DNA of 64,000 nucleotides from Brevibacillus antibioticus (lineage in GTDB: Bacteria > Bacillota > Bacilli > Brevibacillales > Brevibacillaceae), in the NCBI RefSeq assembly GCF_005217615.1, contig NZ_SZNK01000001.1:4393501-4457500 (forward strand), written 5' to 3'. Made by a program: the position numbers and the translations under genes. Below, piece after piece: positions 35,705 to 44,296 of this stretch (its first letter is position 1; the number at the start of each line of letters is the position of its first letter). The notes beneath the pieces were generated by a model. It saw nothing but the letters and a program-made list of their open reading frames with translations, ran no database searches and was not told where the DNA came from.

Positions 35705-36484
35705 CTAAGTGCTTTGCTTCGCGCCTTGAAACCATTTGCCGATTTTTGCCTTCATGGCAGTATTCGTCATGTTTAATTGCAAAGGAGTAATAGTGATATA
35801 ACCGTCGCGAAGCTTGTAATAATCGGACTCCTCGTCCTCAAAGTGAAGCTCACTCAAGTGGTCGGAGAGCCAGTAGCACATATACCCTTGCGGATCGTTC
35901 AAGCCCACATATTGATAGCGCAGAACATCCATTGCCAGCGGCGTGACTGCTACTCCTTTTACCATTTCCCTGGACAAATACGGGAGATTGATGTTCAGAA
36001 CCGTTTCGGGACTGAGCTTGTGTCTGAGCAGGGTTTCAAATATTTCGTAGGCAAGCGGCTCGACGATTGAAAAATTCGGGTTTGGCTTCAGCGTAGCGAG
36101 AGATATAGCGATGGAAGGAATCTGGTACATCGCCCCCTCAATCGCTGCTGAGATCGTACCTGAATAAAAGACATCCCGTCCCAGATTCGGTCCACGGTTG
36201 ATTCCAGATACAATTACATCTGGCTTTTCCTTGAGAATGACCTCAATCGCCATCTTGACGCAGTCAGCCGGTGTGCCATTGACGGCCCATGCTTCCAGCG
36301 AGGTTTCAAAAAAGTTTACTTTGTTTGCTTTGACTGGCGATTTCAACGTAATGGCATGGCTGATCGCACTACGTTCTTGATCCGGACAGACAATGGATAC
36401 ATTACCAAAGGGCTGAAGTGCCTGCGCCAGACAAAGCACTCCACTTGAAAAAATTCCATCGTCATTGGTTACGAGAATATTCAA
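35705..36484 (-). CDS. surE: SurE-family 5'-nucleotidase/phosphatase
   Basis: A 259-residue SurE phosphatase. The metal site is visible: TNDDG (residues 6-10), the S in PDQERSAISHAIT, and the asparagine in VSGINRGPNLGRDVFYSGTISAA. SurE enzymes remove phosphate from nucleoside monophosphates and other small phosphate esters. Most bacilli lack surE next to pcm/nlpD; here it sits between a TIM-barrel isomerase and an ABC importer, suggesting a role in processing an imported phosphate compound. Confidence 0.92.
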   Translation of the reverse strand: MNILVTNDDGIFSSGVLCLAQALQPFGNVSIVCPDQERSAISHAITLKSPVKANKVNFFETSLEAWAVNGTPADCVKMAIEVILKEKPDVIVSGINRGPNLGRDVFYSGTISAAIEGAMYQIPSIAISLATLKPNPNFSIVEPLAYEIFETLLRHKLSPETVLNINLPYLSREMVKGVAVTPLAMDVLRYQYVGLNDPQGYMCYWLSDHLSELHFEDEESDYYKLRDGYITITPLQLNMTNTAMKAKIGKWFQGAKQST

Positions 36485-36499
36485 AATAATACGGACCTC

Positions 36500-37282
36500 C
36501 TATCCAAATGAAACACAATCCTCTTGCCGTAAATAAACCATGTTTTGCTTGAGCTGAGACAAGCTCCTCGCATCATCGAAGCCTTCTACAACAACAGGTC
36601 TCTTTTCTTCAAACAACAACGGCCAAATGCCTGGCAAATCAATCTCTCCTGTTCCTAATGGCACATGCAGCTTGGTTGCCGTAGCGTCGCTCACATGAAT
36701 TTTATCGATCCCCTCCAGCTCGCGGTAAAATTGCGACAAGGAACAGGAAAGAGGAACATGAGCAATATCAAACGTGGTTGTCGTCGGGTATTCCAATGCC
36801 GTTCTCAGTTGATTCATATCTTGTGGTGTCACGATCATTTCCTTCGACAGAGGCTCAATGTGCTCGATAGACAACATACAGTCTTTTTTCCTTGCTTCGT
36901 ACGCCAGCTCATTCACGCTCTCAATCAGAATCGGCTCATGCCAGCTTCGGTTTCTGGGCGACAGCGTCACTCTTCCCGGATGGATGGTCACACTTTTGGC
37001 CCCGATTTCACTTGCTAGCGTCAAGGAACGCTTCACTTCTTCAATGGATTGCTTGCGAATGCCATGATTCAGCGAACACAAATTTAAATCCCAGCTAGCT
37101 GCATGCAAGGTCAGCTTCATTCCAGCTCGTTTTGCCGCCTGTTGGATTTCTTTCGGGTCACTTTGGTAAAACCAGACGTGCTCCGCCCATACCTCCATAC
37201 CCGCAAATCCGTATTGACGCGCAATCAAGACAGCCGCCTCTACCGGGTAAGCCCACATCAGTGTTGATGAAACATACAGCAT
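36500..37282 (-). CDS. Sugar phosphate isomerase/epimerase-like TIM barrel
   Basis: A 260-residue xylose-isomerase-like (AP endonuclease 2 fold) protein. Typical pieces: MEVWAEHVWFY, LTLHAASWDLNLCS, SVTIHPGRVT, LSIEHIEPLS, TFDIAHVPLS, and KIHVSDAT, which supply the usual His/Glu/Asp metal ligands on strands 3-7. Substrate unknown. I chose the ATG at 37282 over two GTGs just upstream because AAAGGAG is then about 9 bases away. It overlaps the PHP gene by 25 bases. Confidence 0.85.
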   Translation of the reverse strand: MLYVSSTLMWAYPVEAAVLIARQYGFAGMEVWAEHVWFYQSDPKEIQQAAKRAGMKLTLHAASWDLNLCSLNHGIRKQSIEEVKRSLTLASEIGAKSVTIHPGRVTLSPRNRSWHEPILIESVNELAYEARKKDCMLSIEHIEPLSKEMIVTPQDMNQLRTALEYPTTTTFDIAHVPLSCSLSQFYRELEGIDKIHVSDATATKLHVPLGTGEIDLPGIWPLLFEEKRPVVVEGFDDARSLSQLKQNMVYLRQEDCVSFG

Positions 37283-38079
37283 TTCCACCACTCCTTTACC
37301 TCTACCGGGATTGGCACGCTACCGAGCGGATATGGGTTACGTGAGCGATGACCGTGAAAGTCGCTCCCTCCCGAACGGATGAGATGATGGGCTTTGGCTT
37401 GTCTCTCCCAAAAAGCCATCTTTGCTGCAGAATGTCTCGGATAATATACCTCAATGCCGTCGATTCCGTATTCAAGCAACGCATCAAGCTGAACCTCAAA
37501 AGGGTAGATGCCAGGATGAGCCAGTACAGCAATTCCGCCCGCTTCATGGGTAATTTCAATTGCTTCCCGTGCAGAAAAGATAGGACGGGGCACGTAAGCG
37601 GCACACCCTTTGCGCAAATACGTCTCAAAGGCAGACTGGGGAGTTGAGCAGTAGCCCCGGTCGGCAATGACCTCGGCAACATGCGTGCGAACCATCACTC
37701 CGCCGTTCGCCCGTGCCATGCACTCTTCCATAGAAATGGACAGCCCCAGTCGATTGCAGCCCACAACTATCTCATTGATCCACTCGATACGCTCCCGTTG
37801 CCGTCTTTCCATGACATGAAGCAAACGAGCATCGGATATATCCAAGCCGTACCCCAAAATATGTAGTTCGTCCTCCGATCCGTCTGTATTCCACTCAATT
37901 CCCGGTATAAGCTGTATGCCGAGCTGTTTGGCATCCTCACGGGCAAGCAGATAACCATCCACGGTATCATGGTCGGTAATGGCTAAATAATTCACACCAC
38001 GCTCTTTGGCATCCATAAGCAATTCCCGAGGTGACAGTTTTCCGTCAGAAGCAGTCGTGTGCATATGCAAATCCAGCAT
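37258..38079 (-). CDS. PHP-domain phosphoesterase
   Basis: A 273-residue PHP-family metal-dependent phosphoesterase (YciV/TrpH-like). Motifs in order: DLHMHTTASDG, ITDHDTVDG, GIEWNT, LAHPG near residue 200, and GSDFHG near residue 245, together forming the trinuclear metal site. Relatives cleave nucleoside 3',5'-bisphosphates, RNA ends or small phosphate esters. The start at 38079 follows GGAGGAATGG. It is the first gene of the operon with the isomerase, surE and the ABC importer. Confidence 0.9.
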   Translation of the reverse strand: MLDLHMHTTASDGKLSPRELLMDAKERGVNYLAITDHDTVDGYLLAREDAKQLGIQLIPGIEWNTDGSEDELHILGYGLDISDARLLHVMERRQRERIEWINEIVVGCNRLGLSISMEECMARANGGVMVRTHVAEVIADRGYCSTPQSAFETYLRKGCAAYVPRPIFSAREAIEITHEAGGIAVLAHPGIYPFEVQLDALLEYGIDGIEVYYPRHSAAKMAFWERQAKAHHLIRSGGSDFHGHRSRNPYPLGSVPIPVEVKEWWKCCMFHQH

Positions 38080-38278
38080 AACCATTCCTCCAGTTTCACT
38101 ATCCGACATTGCTGTGTTTTCTGTTTGATTTCATTCTAAATCCCGTTTTTTAAGGCCATATAAAGCACCTAACAAGGTTTGATAAAAGTAAAATCAGGTG
38201 TTCATGCGATTTTGTTTCGTTCATCCGCTGAAATATGTACGTTTGATTAACGATTTACGAATTCTTTACAAAAAAGAA

Positions 38279-38311
38279 AAAAGCTCTCGCCTCAATCAGG
38301 CAAGAGCTTTT
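38279..38311 (-). terminator. Terminator after copZ
   Basis: AAAGCTCTCGCCT/AGGCAAGAGCTTT hairpin with a 5-base loop, followed on the minus strand by TTTTTTC. Confidence 0.88.
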
Positions 38312-38326
38312 GGATAGGTACGATGA

Positions 38327-38527
38327 TTAAACGACGTCGTAGCCTTGGTCTTCGATTGCTTCTTTCACTGCATCGAGAGTCAAGTTGCTCTCGTTGTAGG
38401 AAACCTCAACCTTTTTTTCAGCCAGGTTTACTTTGCCTTCCGCACCCAGATCTTTCAATGTGTTCTCGATGCGCGCTACGCATTTGTTGCAAGACATACC
38501 TTCTACGTTCAATGTGATATTTGTCAT
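38327..38527 (-). CDS. copZ: Copper chaperone CopZ
   Basis: A 66-residue HMA-domain metallochaperone with the Cu(I) site GMSCNKC (residues 10-16) and the betaalphabetabetaalphabeta profile ending EDQGYDVV. It hands Cu(I) to CopA. The start at 38527 follows AAGGAGAG; the two codons before it (TTG ATC) are not needed. It lies 64 bases downstream of copA on the same strand. Confidence 0.95.
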   Translation of the reverse strand: MTNITLNVEGMSCNKCVARIENTLKDLGAEGKVNLAEKKVEVSYNESNLTLDAVKEAIEDQGYDVV

Positions 38528-38591
38528 GATCAATCTCTCCTTACATTTTATGTTGTATAGGTAAGGCGGACAAAGCCGCTTGTTACTGTTG

Positions 38592-41012
38592 TTACAGCTT
38601 CACTCGTTGCAGTCTCAGTGCGTTGAGTACAACGGATACGGAGCTGAAGGCCATTGCGGCACCGGCAAGCCATGGAGCGAGTAAGCCGATTGCGGCAATG
38701 GGGATGCCCAAGGTGTTGTAGGCCAATGCCCAGAACAGGTTTTGCTTGATGTTGCGGATTGTGAGTTTGCTCATCTCGATGGCGTCTGCGACACTGGTCA
38801 GTTCGCCGCGCATCAGGGTAATATCGGCTGCTTCCATCGCCACATCTGTACCTGTACCGATTGCCATACCGACGTCAGCGGTAGCAAGTGCAGGAGCATC
38901 GTTGATACCATCGCCGACCATCGCGACTTTTTTGCCTTGTTCTTGCAGTTTTTTCACTTCTGCGGCCTTGCCTTCAGGCAGGACTTCTGCGATGACGTGA
39001 TCGATTCCTGCTTCACGGGCAACGGCCTCAGCAGTTTGACGGTTGTCACCGGTCATCATGATCACAGTCAATCCCATTGCTTTCATGCGCTGAACAGCTT
39101 GCTTGGAGGTTGGTTTGATCGTATCCGCTACCGCAATCAAGCCAGCGAGCTTGCCTTCGACGACTGCGAGCATCGCCGTTTTACCGGAGCGCTCCAGTGC
39201 CAGCATGGTATCAGACACTGCTTGGTACGAAATTTGATGTTTTTCCAGCAAGCGGCGGGTACCGACGAGTACTTCTTTGCCAGCGACGGTGGCCCGGATA
39301 CCGAAACCAGGAATAGCTTCAAACGAACCCGTATCAGCCACAGTGATTCCTTTATCTGCAATTCCGCGAACGATAGCTTGAGCCAATGGGTGCTCGGAGT
39401 TTTTCTCAGCGGCACCGACCAAAGAGAGCAGATCTTGCTCTTCGATATCAATGGCGATGACGTCTGTCAGTTCTGGCTCTCCTTTGGTTACAGTCCCTGT
39501 TTTATCCAGGACGATCGTATCCAGGTGGTGAGCCGTTTCCAGATGCTCCCCGCCTTTGAACAGGATGCCCAGCTCAGCTGCGCGTCCAGAGCCCGCCATG
39601 ATCGAGGTCGGCGTTGCCAAACCGAGGGCGCATGGGCAAGCGATTACGAGCACGGCAATTGCTTTTTCCAAAGCCTCACCGAAGTTGCCAGGGATAACGA
39701 AGAAGTACCAGATCAAGAAGGTAAGAATCGCAATCCCTACTACGATAGGGACAAAAATCCCGGAGATGCTGTCAGCTACACGCTGAATCGGTGCTTTTGT
39801 TCCTTGTGCTTCTTCTACTACTTTAATGATTTGCGCCAGAGCCGTTTCTTTTCCGACTTTGGTTGCCTGGACCTTCAAAAAGCCGTTTTTGTTCAAAGTG
39901 GCGCCGATGACGGTATCGCCTGCGGCTTTATCCACCGGAATACTTTCACCAGTCAGCATGGACTCATCTACTGCGGACTGTCCTTCCATGACGATGCCAT
40001 CGACAGGTACTTTATCGCCCGGCTTCACGTGAACGACGTCGCCCAATCTCACTTCTTCTACAGGAATGGTCATTTCGACGCCATCCCGTACGACTACTGC
40101 TGTTTTTGCTTGCAAGCCCATCAGCTTGCGGATCGCTTCCGAAGAGCGTCCCTTTGCTTTCATCTCAAACAGTTTACCCAAGACGATCAACGTGATCAGT
40201 ACCGCACTGGTCTCAAAGTAAAGCTCAAGCATGTGGCCGCCATGAGCACCGATTGAGTTGAGCGCAACCCATAAACTGTAGAAATAAGCAGCTGAGGTAC
40301 CAAGAGCAACTAGCACATCCATGTTGGCACTCTTGTTGCGAAGGGCTTTGAAAGCTCCCACGTAAAATTGCGCTCCGATGATGAATTGTACCGGTGTTGC
40401 CAATGCGAGCTGTACCCACGGATTCATCAAGCTTTCAGGCAGCCAGATAAACGAGGTGAAGGAAAAGTGGCTCACCATCGACCAGAGCAGCGGGAGCGAC
40501 AGAATCGCGGAGATCCAGAACTTGCGGGTCTGACGTTTGATTTCTTCCTGGCGACGATCTACTTTTTCTTCTTCTTTTCCTTCTTCCTTGCGAGTCGCCT
40601 GATACCCGAGCTTTTCTACCTTTTGAATAATGTCCGTCACACTTACCTGAGATGAATCGTATTCGACGGTGGCTGTTTCCATCGCCAGGTTCACGTTTGC
40701 CTTCAAAACCCCAGCTGTTCTGTTCAAGCCTTTTTCGATCCGTGTGGAGCAAGCCGCACATGTCATTCCCGAGATGTTTAGCTCCACCTTGTCAGTGACG
40801 ACGCCATAGCCGAGCGATTCAATTTTGGAGCGAATGTCGTCGATGTTCGTTTTCGTTGGATCGAACACGACTGTGGATTTTTCCAAAGCCAGATTGACAT
40901 TGGCGGTCTCCACTCCCTCCATTTTTCCCAAGCCCTTTTCGATGCGCAGTGCACAAGCTGCGCAAGTCATCCCTGAGATTGCGACTGTTGCCTCTGCTGT
41001 TTTGGCACTCAT
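38592..41012 (-). CDS. copA: Copper-exporting P1B-type ATPase
   Basis: An 806-residue Cu(I) pump. Two N-terminal HMA domains each carry GMTCAAC (about residues 14-20 and 82-88). Then come eight spans, actuator [10 protein letters not shown], the membrane copper motif CPC in [13 protein letters not shown], phosphorylation site [11 protein letters not shown], the HP motif in SEHPLAQAI, and hinge [10 protein letters not shown]. Start at 41012 with GGAGGAATT. Two CsoR-type operators upstream indicate copper-induced control. Confidence 0.97.
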   Translation of the reverse strand: MSAKTAEATVAISGMTCAACALRIEKGLGKMEGVETANVNLALEKSTVVFDPTKTNIDDIRSKIESLGYGVVTDKVELNISGMTCAACSTRIEKGLNRTAGVLKANVNLAMETATVEYDSSQVSVTDIIQKVEKLGYQATRKEEGKEEEKVDRRQEEIKRQTRKFWISAILSLPLLWSMVSHFSFTSFIWLPESLMNPWVQLALATPVQFIIGAQFYVGAFKALRNKSANMDVLVALGTSAAYFYSLWVALNSIGAHGGHMLELYFETSAVLITLIVLGKLFEMKAKGRSSEAIRKLMGLQAKTAVVVRDGVEMTIPVEEVRLGDVVHVKPGDKVPVDGIVMEGQSAVDESMLTGESIPVDKAAGDTVIGATLNKNGFLKVQATKVGKETALAQIIKVVEEAQGTKAPIQRVADSISGIFVPIVVGIAILTFLIWYFFVIPGNFGEALEKAIAVLVIACPCALGLATPTSIMAGSGRAAELGILFKGGEHLETAHHLDTIVLDKTGTVTKGEPELTDVIAIDIEEQDLLSLVGAAEKNSEHPLAQAIVRGIADKGITVADTGSFEAIPGFGIRATVAGKEVLVGTRRLLEKHQISYQAVSDTMLALERSGKTAMLAVVEGKLAGLIAVADTIKPTSKQAVQRMKAMGLTVIMMTGDNRQTAEAVAREAGIDHVIAEVLPEGKAAEVKKLQEQGKKVAMVGDGINDAPALATADVGMAIGTGTDVAMEAADITLMRGELTSVADAIEMSKLTIRNIKQNLFWALAYNTLGIPIAAIGLLAPWLAGAAMAFSSVSVVLNALRLQRVKL

Positions 41013-41026
41013 TATAATTCCTCCAA

Positions 41027-41043
41027 ATACCCTTGAGGGGTAT
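41027..41043. promoter_or_regulatory. CsoR-type operator, gene-proximal
   Basis: ATACCCTTGAGGGGTAT: a 17-bp imperfect palindrome of the TACCC-N-GGGTA type bound by CsoR, 15 bases upstream of the copA ATG. Confidence 0.7.
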
Positions 41044-41089
41044 ATTTTATTGTAACGTTTCCCTTACGTTGTTTCCTGATCACACCTTT

Positions 41090-41119
41090 ACTATACAATA
41101 CCCCCTAAGGGTATATCAA
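41090..41119 (-). promoter_or_regulatory. copA promoter overlapped by a CsoR-type operator
   Basis: Minus strand -35 TTGATA (41114-41119), 18-base spacer, -10 TATAGT (41090-41095). The spacer is filled by ATACCCCCTAAGGGTAT (41098-41114), a second CsoR-type palindrome, so repressor binding would block polymerase directly. No csoR gene is in this window. Confidence 0.7.
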
Positions 41120-41607
41120 GTGCCTTTTTCAATTTTTTCCTAAATGGGCTTCAACTGTTGAAAACACAAGGAAAATGCTTAGTTGTCATCCAGCTATTCT
41201 GCCGGACAAGCCCTGCCACATGTTTTCCAGTCGCCTTTTTCCTCACTTTGTTCGGGCGGTCTCCTTCCAAACATATGGCAGTACTTCTTAACAGCAAACT
41301 GGTTGCCATGCTTTTACACCGTTTTGCGGGTTTGTATCGAGAAGTGTGAGTAATCATTTGAGGGAGCCTTCTAAGTAACCCTCTTGGTATAGCTTTCAAG
41401 ATGTTAACAACAGCTGCACAGGAAGTATCCTTCTGGGCGAGCTATGCCGCGGTGCTTTTCATGCAAAGGCCCGACTGCTGCTAGATGCAGACAACACAGG
41501 GTATCGGTGTATGGTCCGCAGCCTGTAGTAATCCCATACGAAGTTCTTTACCGAATGCCGGCCACGGATTTCATCAATGAAAAGTATGTACGGGAAAGAG
41601 TGCAAAT
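41120..41607. other. Gene-poor stretch
   Basis: Open frames here (for example 41151-41399 minus and 41444-41677 plus) have no ribosome site and no family signature I recognise. The sequence could be a decayed gene or insertion, but I see no transposase motif or terminal repeats. Confidence 0.4.
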
Positions 41608-41724
41608 ATGGATAGACCCAAATACGATTTTATCGATCGTTCTCTCAATTATGAAAACGCGAGTAAATGGAAGCTAGCGAGAGAATGTGCTTTAGCGTAT
41701 AAAAAGCCGTTTTGTCTACGCTGA
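41608..41724 (+). CDS. Possible small protein or gene fragment (38 aa)
   Basis: A 38-codon frame with a protein-like, charged composition (MDRPKYDFIDRSLNYENASK at the N-terminus, ending KKPFCLR) and a weak upstream GGGAAAGAG. The in-frame stop just upstream means the ATG is the first available start. It may be a real small gene or the remnant of a longer one. Unrecognised. Confidence 0.3.
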   Translation: MDRPKYDFIDRSLNYENASKWKLARECALAYKKPFCLR

Positions 41725-41772
41725 ATGGACAATTTGGGGTGGAGGAAAAACCTAATCGCTGAAAACAGCGAA

Positions 41773-41802
41773 AAGCGCCCGAATTTGGGGATTCGGACGC
41801 TT
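41773..41802 (-). terminator. Terminator after the 80-aa gene
   Basis: AAGCG-CCGAAT/ATTCGG-CGCTT hairpin with a 6-base loop; the minus strand continues with TTTTC. Its right half is repeated at 42660. Confidence 0.6.
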
Positions 41803-41815
41803 GTTTACATAATAC
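41790..41815. repeat. Short direct repeat, copy 1
   Basis: GGATTCGGACGCTTGTTTA followed by C-ATAA; nearly identical to 42662-42685, flanking the two small minus-strand genes between them. Confidence 0.55.
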
Positions 41816-41844
41816 CTATTTTCGGACACAAACTTTGAAGATTA

Positions 41845-42087
41845 CTAATACAAACGGACTAGCTGAAATTTATGTTCACTAAATATTTCTTCGAGATTTT
41901 TCCCATCAATTTGAACTTTCTCTAAGAGTTCGTTTGGACTGTCGAAACAAACGTCATCCTCATAAAATTTGCAAAAACAAAAGCCATTTGGTGTATTTGT
42001 TATTGAATACAAACTGTTCTCGTATTTAAACTCTACTTCTCTACCTTGTAATATGTCTTGCTTAAATATAGGGAAAGTATAATCCAT
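41845..42087 (-). CDS. Hypothetical protein (80 aa)
   Basis: An 80-residue acidic soluble protein with GGAGGAG 6 bases before the ATG at 42087. It contains several aromatics and two cysteines (FCFCKFYEDDVCF). No signal peptide, no family recognised. Composition is more AT-rich than the surrounding housekeeping genes, as for its neighbours up to 44.2 kb, which could mean acquired DNA. Confidence 0.65.
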   Translation of the reverse strand: MDYTFPIFKQDILQGREVEFKYENSLYSITNTPNGFCFCKFYEDDVCFDSPNELLEKVQIDGKNLEEIFSEHKFQLVRLY

Positions 42088-42123
42088 GGTAATCTCCTCC
42101 AATCATAATTAAGAATAGTTTAC

Positions 42124-42153
42124 AAAAAACCACCCGATAATGGGTGGTTTTTT
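42124..42153. terminator. Bidirectional terminator
   Basis: AAAAACCACCC/GGGTGGTTTTT hairpin with a 6-base loop and T-run on both strands, directly after the stop of the 123-aa secreted protein gene. Confidence 0.88.
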
Positions 42154-42156
42154 ATA

Positions 42157-42528
42157 TTAATACCATTTACCTCTGGATGGAGGACCGACAGGAGGCCAAT
42201 ACCAGTCATGTCTATGTGGTACCTTAGGATGCTGTTTTGGATTTCCATGATCGTTATAGTCAATATCCAGTTCAACTTTACCGTTTTGGTCGTAATATCT
42301 ACGTTGCACTAGTTCCCCATCATCAACACGGTCTTTAGAAGACCAAGGAGGAGCATCTTTTACTGGTAAGGGTGCGTCTTCAACTACTTCATGAACAGGA
42401 GCTGGGGTCCCTTCATCTTTTGCTTTTTCATAAGCCAAAATTATCGGCAAAATCGAAGCATGGGTTTGCGGAATCATTGTTACTAGCATTACCAGTGTGA
42501 AAAACAAAGCAGCAAACATTTTTTTCAT
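42157..42528 (-). CDS. Small secreted protein with a toxin-tail-like C-terminus
   Basis: A 123-residue exported protein: signal peptide (residues 1-24, MKKMFAALFFTLVMLVTMIP then QTHA), a Pro/Asp-rich linker, and a C-terminal block RRYYDQNGKVELDIDYNDHG followed by NPKQHPKVPHRHDW. From memory, this YD-x-x-G-x-x-x-DIDY-x-DHG-x-x-x-x-HP-x-x-PH pattern occurs at the ends of RHS-type and other polymorphic-toxin proteins; here it stands alone with a signal peptide. Function unknown. Start at 42528. Confidence 0.7.
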   Translation of the reverse strand: MKKMFAALFFTLVMLVTMIPQTHASILPIILAYEKAKDEGTPAPVHEVVEDAPLPVKDAPPWSSKDRVDDGELVQRRYYDQNGKVELDIDYNDHGNPKQHPKVPHRHDWYWPPVGPPSRGKWY

Positions 42529-42785
42529 TTAATGAAACTCTCCTTTCTCTAGTAAATAAGGTATATATTACCATTTATATTTATGTAAATTAATAGGTCA
42601 AAATTACTATTTTACATATTATTACAAAATAGAAAAAATATCAAAAATCTTACGAATTCAGGGATTCGGACGCTTGTTTATATAAAACTTATCAGGACCC
42701 GAGTAGACCGGCTTTATTATTGCTTTAAGGGAAAAGTTACCTAAAACAATTGACAGGAGATGGGGTAGTACCAGCATCCGGGGAC
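42529..42785. other. Intergenic stretch with a repeat copy
   Basis: AT-rich, no gene seen. It contains copy 2 of the short direct repeat (42662-42685): GGATTCGGACGCTTGTTTA then TATAA. Downstream of it nothing structured is apparent. Confidence 0.45.
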
Positions 42786-43094
42786 TCATTTATGTTTGTA
42801 TTTGTATTCTTTGGGTTTAATCGTTGAATGTAAAGTTACTATTTTTCCGTTTTTTTCAGTATAAAAGTATTTTACATCGGGTTCGTCAGCAAAAATAACT
42901 TCTACACTAAAGAGCGGAAGCTTCCCAAAAACGCTATTTACACTAACTATTGTTTTCTCATCAATATCTTTCTCGGTAATGAGATGTTGGCGTACCTGAT
43001 TCTCTAAGCTTAACAAAGTTCCTTGAACATATATAACTGGAACAGAGATAAGGATTAAGCCTAGGAAAACTATAATCATTATTTTTTTGTTCAT
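42786..43094 (-). CDS. DUF3139-like membrane-anchored protein
   Basis: A 102-residue protein with one N-terminal span (residues 3-24) and an outer domain of about 75 residues: VRQHLITEKDIDEKTIVSVN, then LPLFSVEVIFADEPDVKYFY. The VIF-x-DEP-x-V-x-Y-x-Y segment matches my memory of DUF3139. The start at 43094 follows GGGGGGATAAC; the longer frame upstream lacks support. Role unknown. Confidence 0.7.
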   Translation of the reverse strand: MNKKIMIIVFLGLILISVPVIYVQGTLLSLENQVRQHLITEKDIDEKTIVSVNSVFGKLPLFSVEVIFADEPDVKYFYTEKNGKIVTLHSTIKPKEYKYKHK

Positions 43095-43309
43095 TTTCGT
43101 TATCCCCCCAAAAAGTGGTTGTAAAACGATGCTTTTTTTCCGTAAAGAGCGAAAGCGATAGCATGGTATAATAAGGTGAATTTTCCTATTGTTCATAGCC
43201 TCCGAAATCGCCTGGTAGGTATGGAAAATCAATCGTTACATAAGAATGTTAACCGCGCATAAACAGACGGTTATAAATTCCAAGGATAAATATAATCAAA
43301 GGAGACCTT

Positions 43310-44218
43310 ATGGAAGCGAGATTACGGAAACTCATCTTTATAGGAACCATTCTATATACTATTTTAATATTATTTTTTATGTTCTTTGCGTTTAACAGAC
43401 TTGACGGTGCAACTAGTGTAGATAGTTACACCTTTATCCTTGTCCCAGAAGGAGTACCACTTACATTTCCAGAACTAAATTATTCATGGATTGTTGATTT
43501 CGGAAACGTTGCTGCTTTTATCCCTTTTGGACTACTATTTCCCCTGTTGTATCGTGTAAGATTTGGGAAGTTCATATCCTTGTTTGTCTTAGCGATTTTC
43601 GTTCTAGAAACAGTTCAGGCCCTAACCTATCTAGGTAGCTTTGATGTAAATGATGTGATATCCAATACAATAGGTGCAGCGATTGGTTATGTTGCCTATC
43701 GAGTTGGATTTTCTTCAAACCTTTCTTATAAAAAGCTCATGGCTTCGGCTCTAACCATTGTTGTACTTGTATTTGGAGTCATGGTTGTCTCTGAAATCCT
43801 CAAAAAAAGAGAAGGCCCCGTTCAATCATTAACGGTTATGAAAGAAATGACAGGAACTACACCTATGACTGAGAATCTCCCAAGCTTTTCGATAGCAGGT
43901 GAGCGAATAGAGCCGAAAATGAACGTGTATAGCAGTGAAGCGGAATCAACCAAAACATACCACTATATTCTGGGGAACCAAAAAAATGTCTGGCTTTCTT
44001 TCTATTTCGGCATTCCCGACAATGGAGACTCAAAGGGTGAAGCCAAGATCATCGTAGATGGACAAGAACTACCTCAGTTAAACGAACAATCCTATCAAGG
44101 GGCAGAGGCTTTAAGGGAGATGCCTTTTAACGAGGTAAACGAAATTACCATTATCGTTTCCGGAAACGCTAAGCTGTGGGATGTTGGAATCCGTGGAATG
44201 CAACATTGGTGGGAGTGA
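43310..44218 (+). CDS. VanZ-like membrane protein with extra C-terminal domain
   Basis: A 302-residue protein. Residues 1-165 are a VanZ-like membrane domain with five spans: NVAAFIPFGLLFPLL, then ETVQALTYLGSFDVNDVISN, and NTIGAAIGYVAYR, which are the family hallmarks. Residues 180-302 form a beta-rich extracytoplasmic extension (AKIIVDGQELPQL, TIIVSGNAKLWDVGIRGM) not found in minimal VanZ. VanZ itself gives low-level teicoplanin resistance; most relatives are uncharacterised. Ribosome site AAAGGAGAC. Confidence 0.82.
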   Translation: MEARLRKLIFIGTILYTILILFFMFFAFNRLDGATSVDSYTFILVPEGVPLTFPELNYSWIVDFGNVAAFIPFGLLFPLLYRVRFGKFISLFVLAIFVLETVQALTYLGSFDVNDVISNTIGAAIGYVAYRVGFSSNLSYKKLMASALTIVVLVFGVMVVSEILKKREGPVQSLTVMKEMTGTTPMTENLPSFSIAGERIEPKMNVYSSEAESTKTYHYILGNQKNVWLSFYFGIPDNGDSKGEAKIIVDGQELPQLNEQSYQGAEALREMPFNEVNEITIIVSGNAKLWDVGIRGMQHWWE

Positions 44219-44230
44219 GTAAAATAAACG

Positions 44231-44269
44231 AAACGAGCCCTAGAAAGCGATTCTAGCGGCTCGTTTTTC
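44231..44269. terminator. Bidirectional terminator
   Basis: AACGAGCC-x-TAGAA/TTCTA-x-GGCTCGTT hairpin followed by TTTTT; separates the VanZ-like gene from psuG. Confidence 0.88.
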
Positions 44270-44296
44270 TTTACCTATTGTGTTGTCTAAACTCTC

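Noticed and set aside
38742..40256. 504-codon open frame on the plus strand
   Set aside because: It lies wholly antisense to copA, has a Cys/His/Phe-rich unnatural composition and no ribosome site; a shadow of the coding strand.
41151..41399. Minus-strand frame considered as a transposase remnant
   Set aside because: The basic composition looked suggestive, but no DDE motif, terminal repeat or target duplication could be found.
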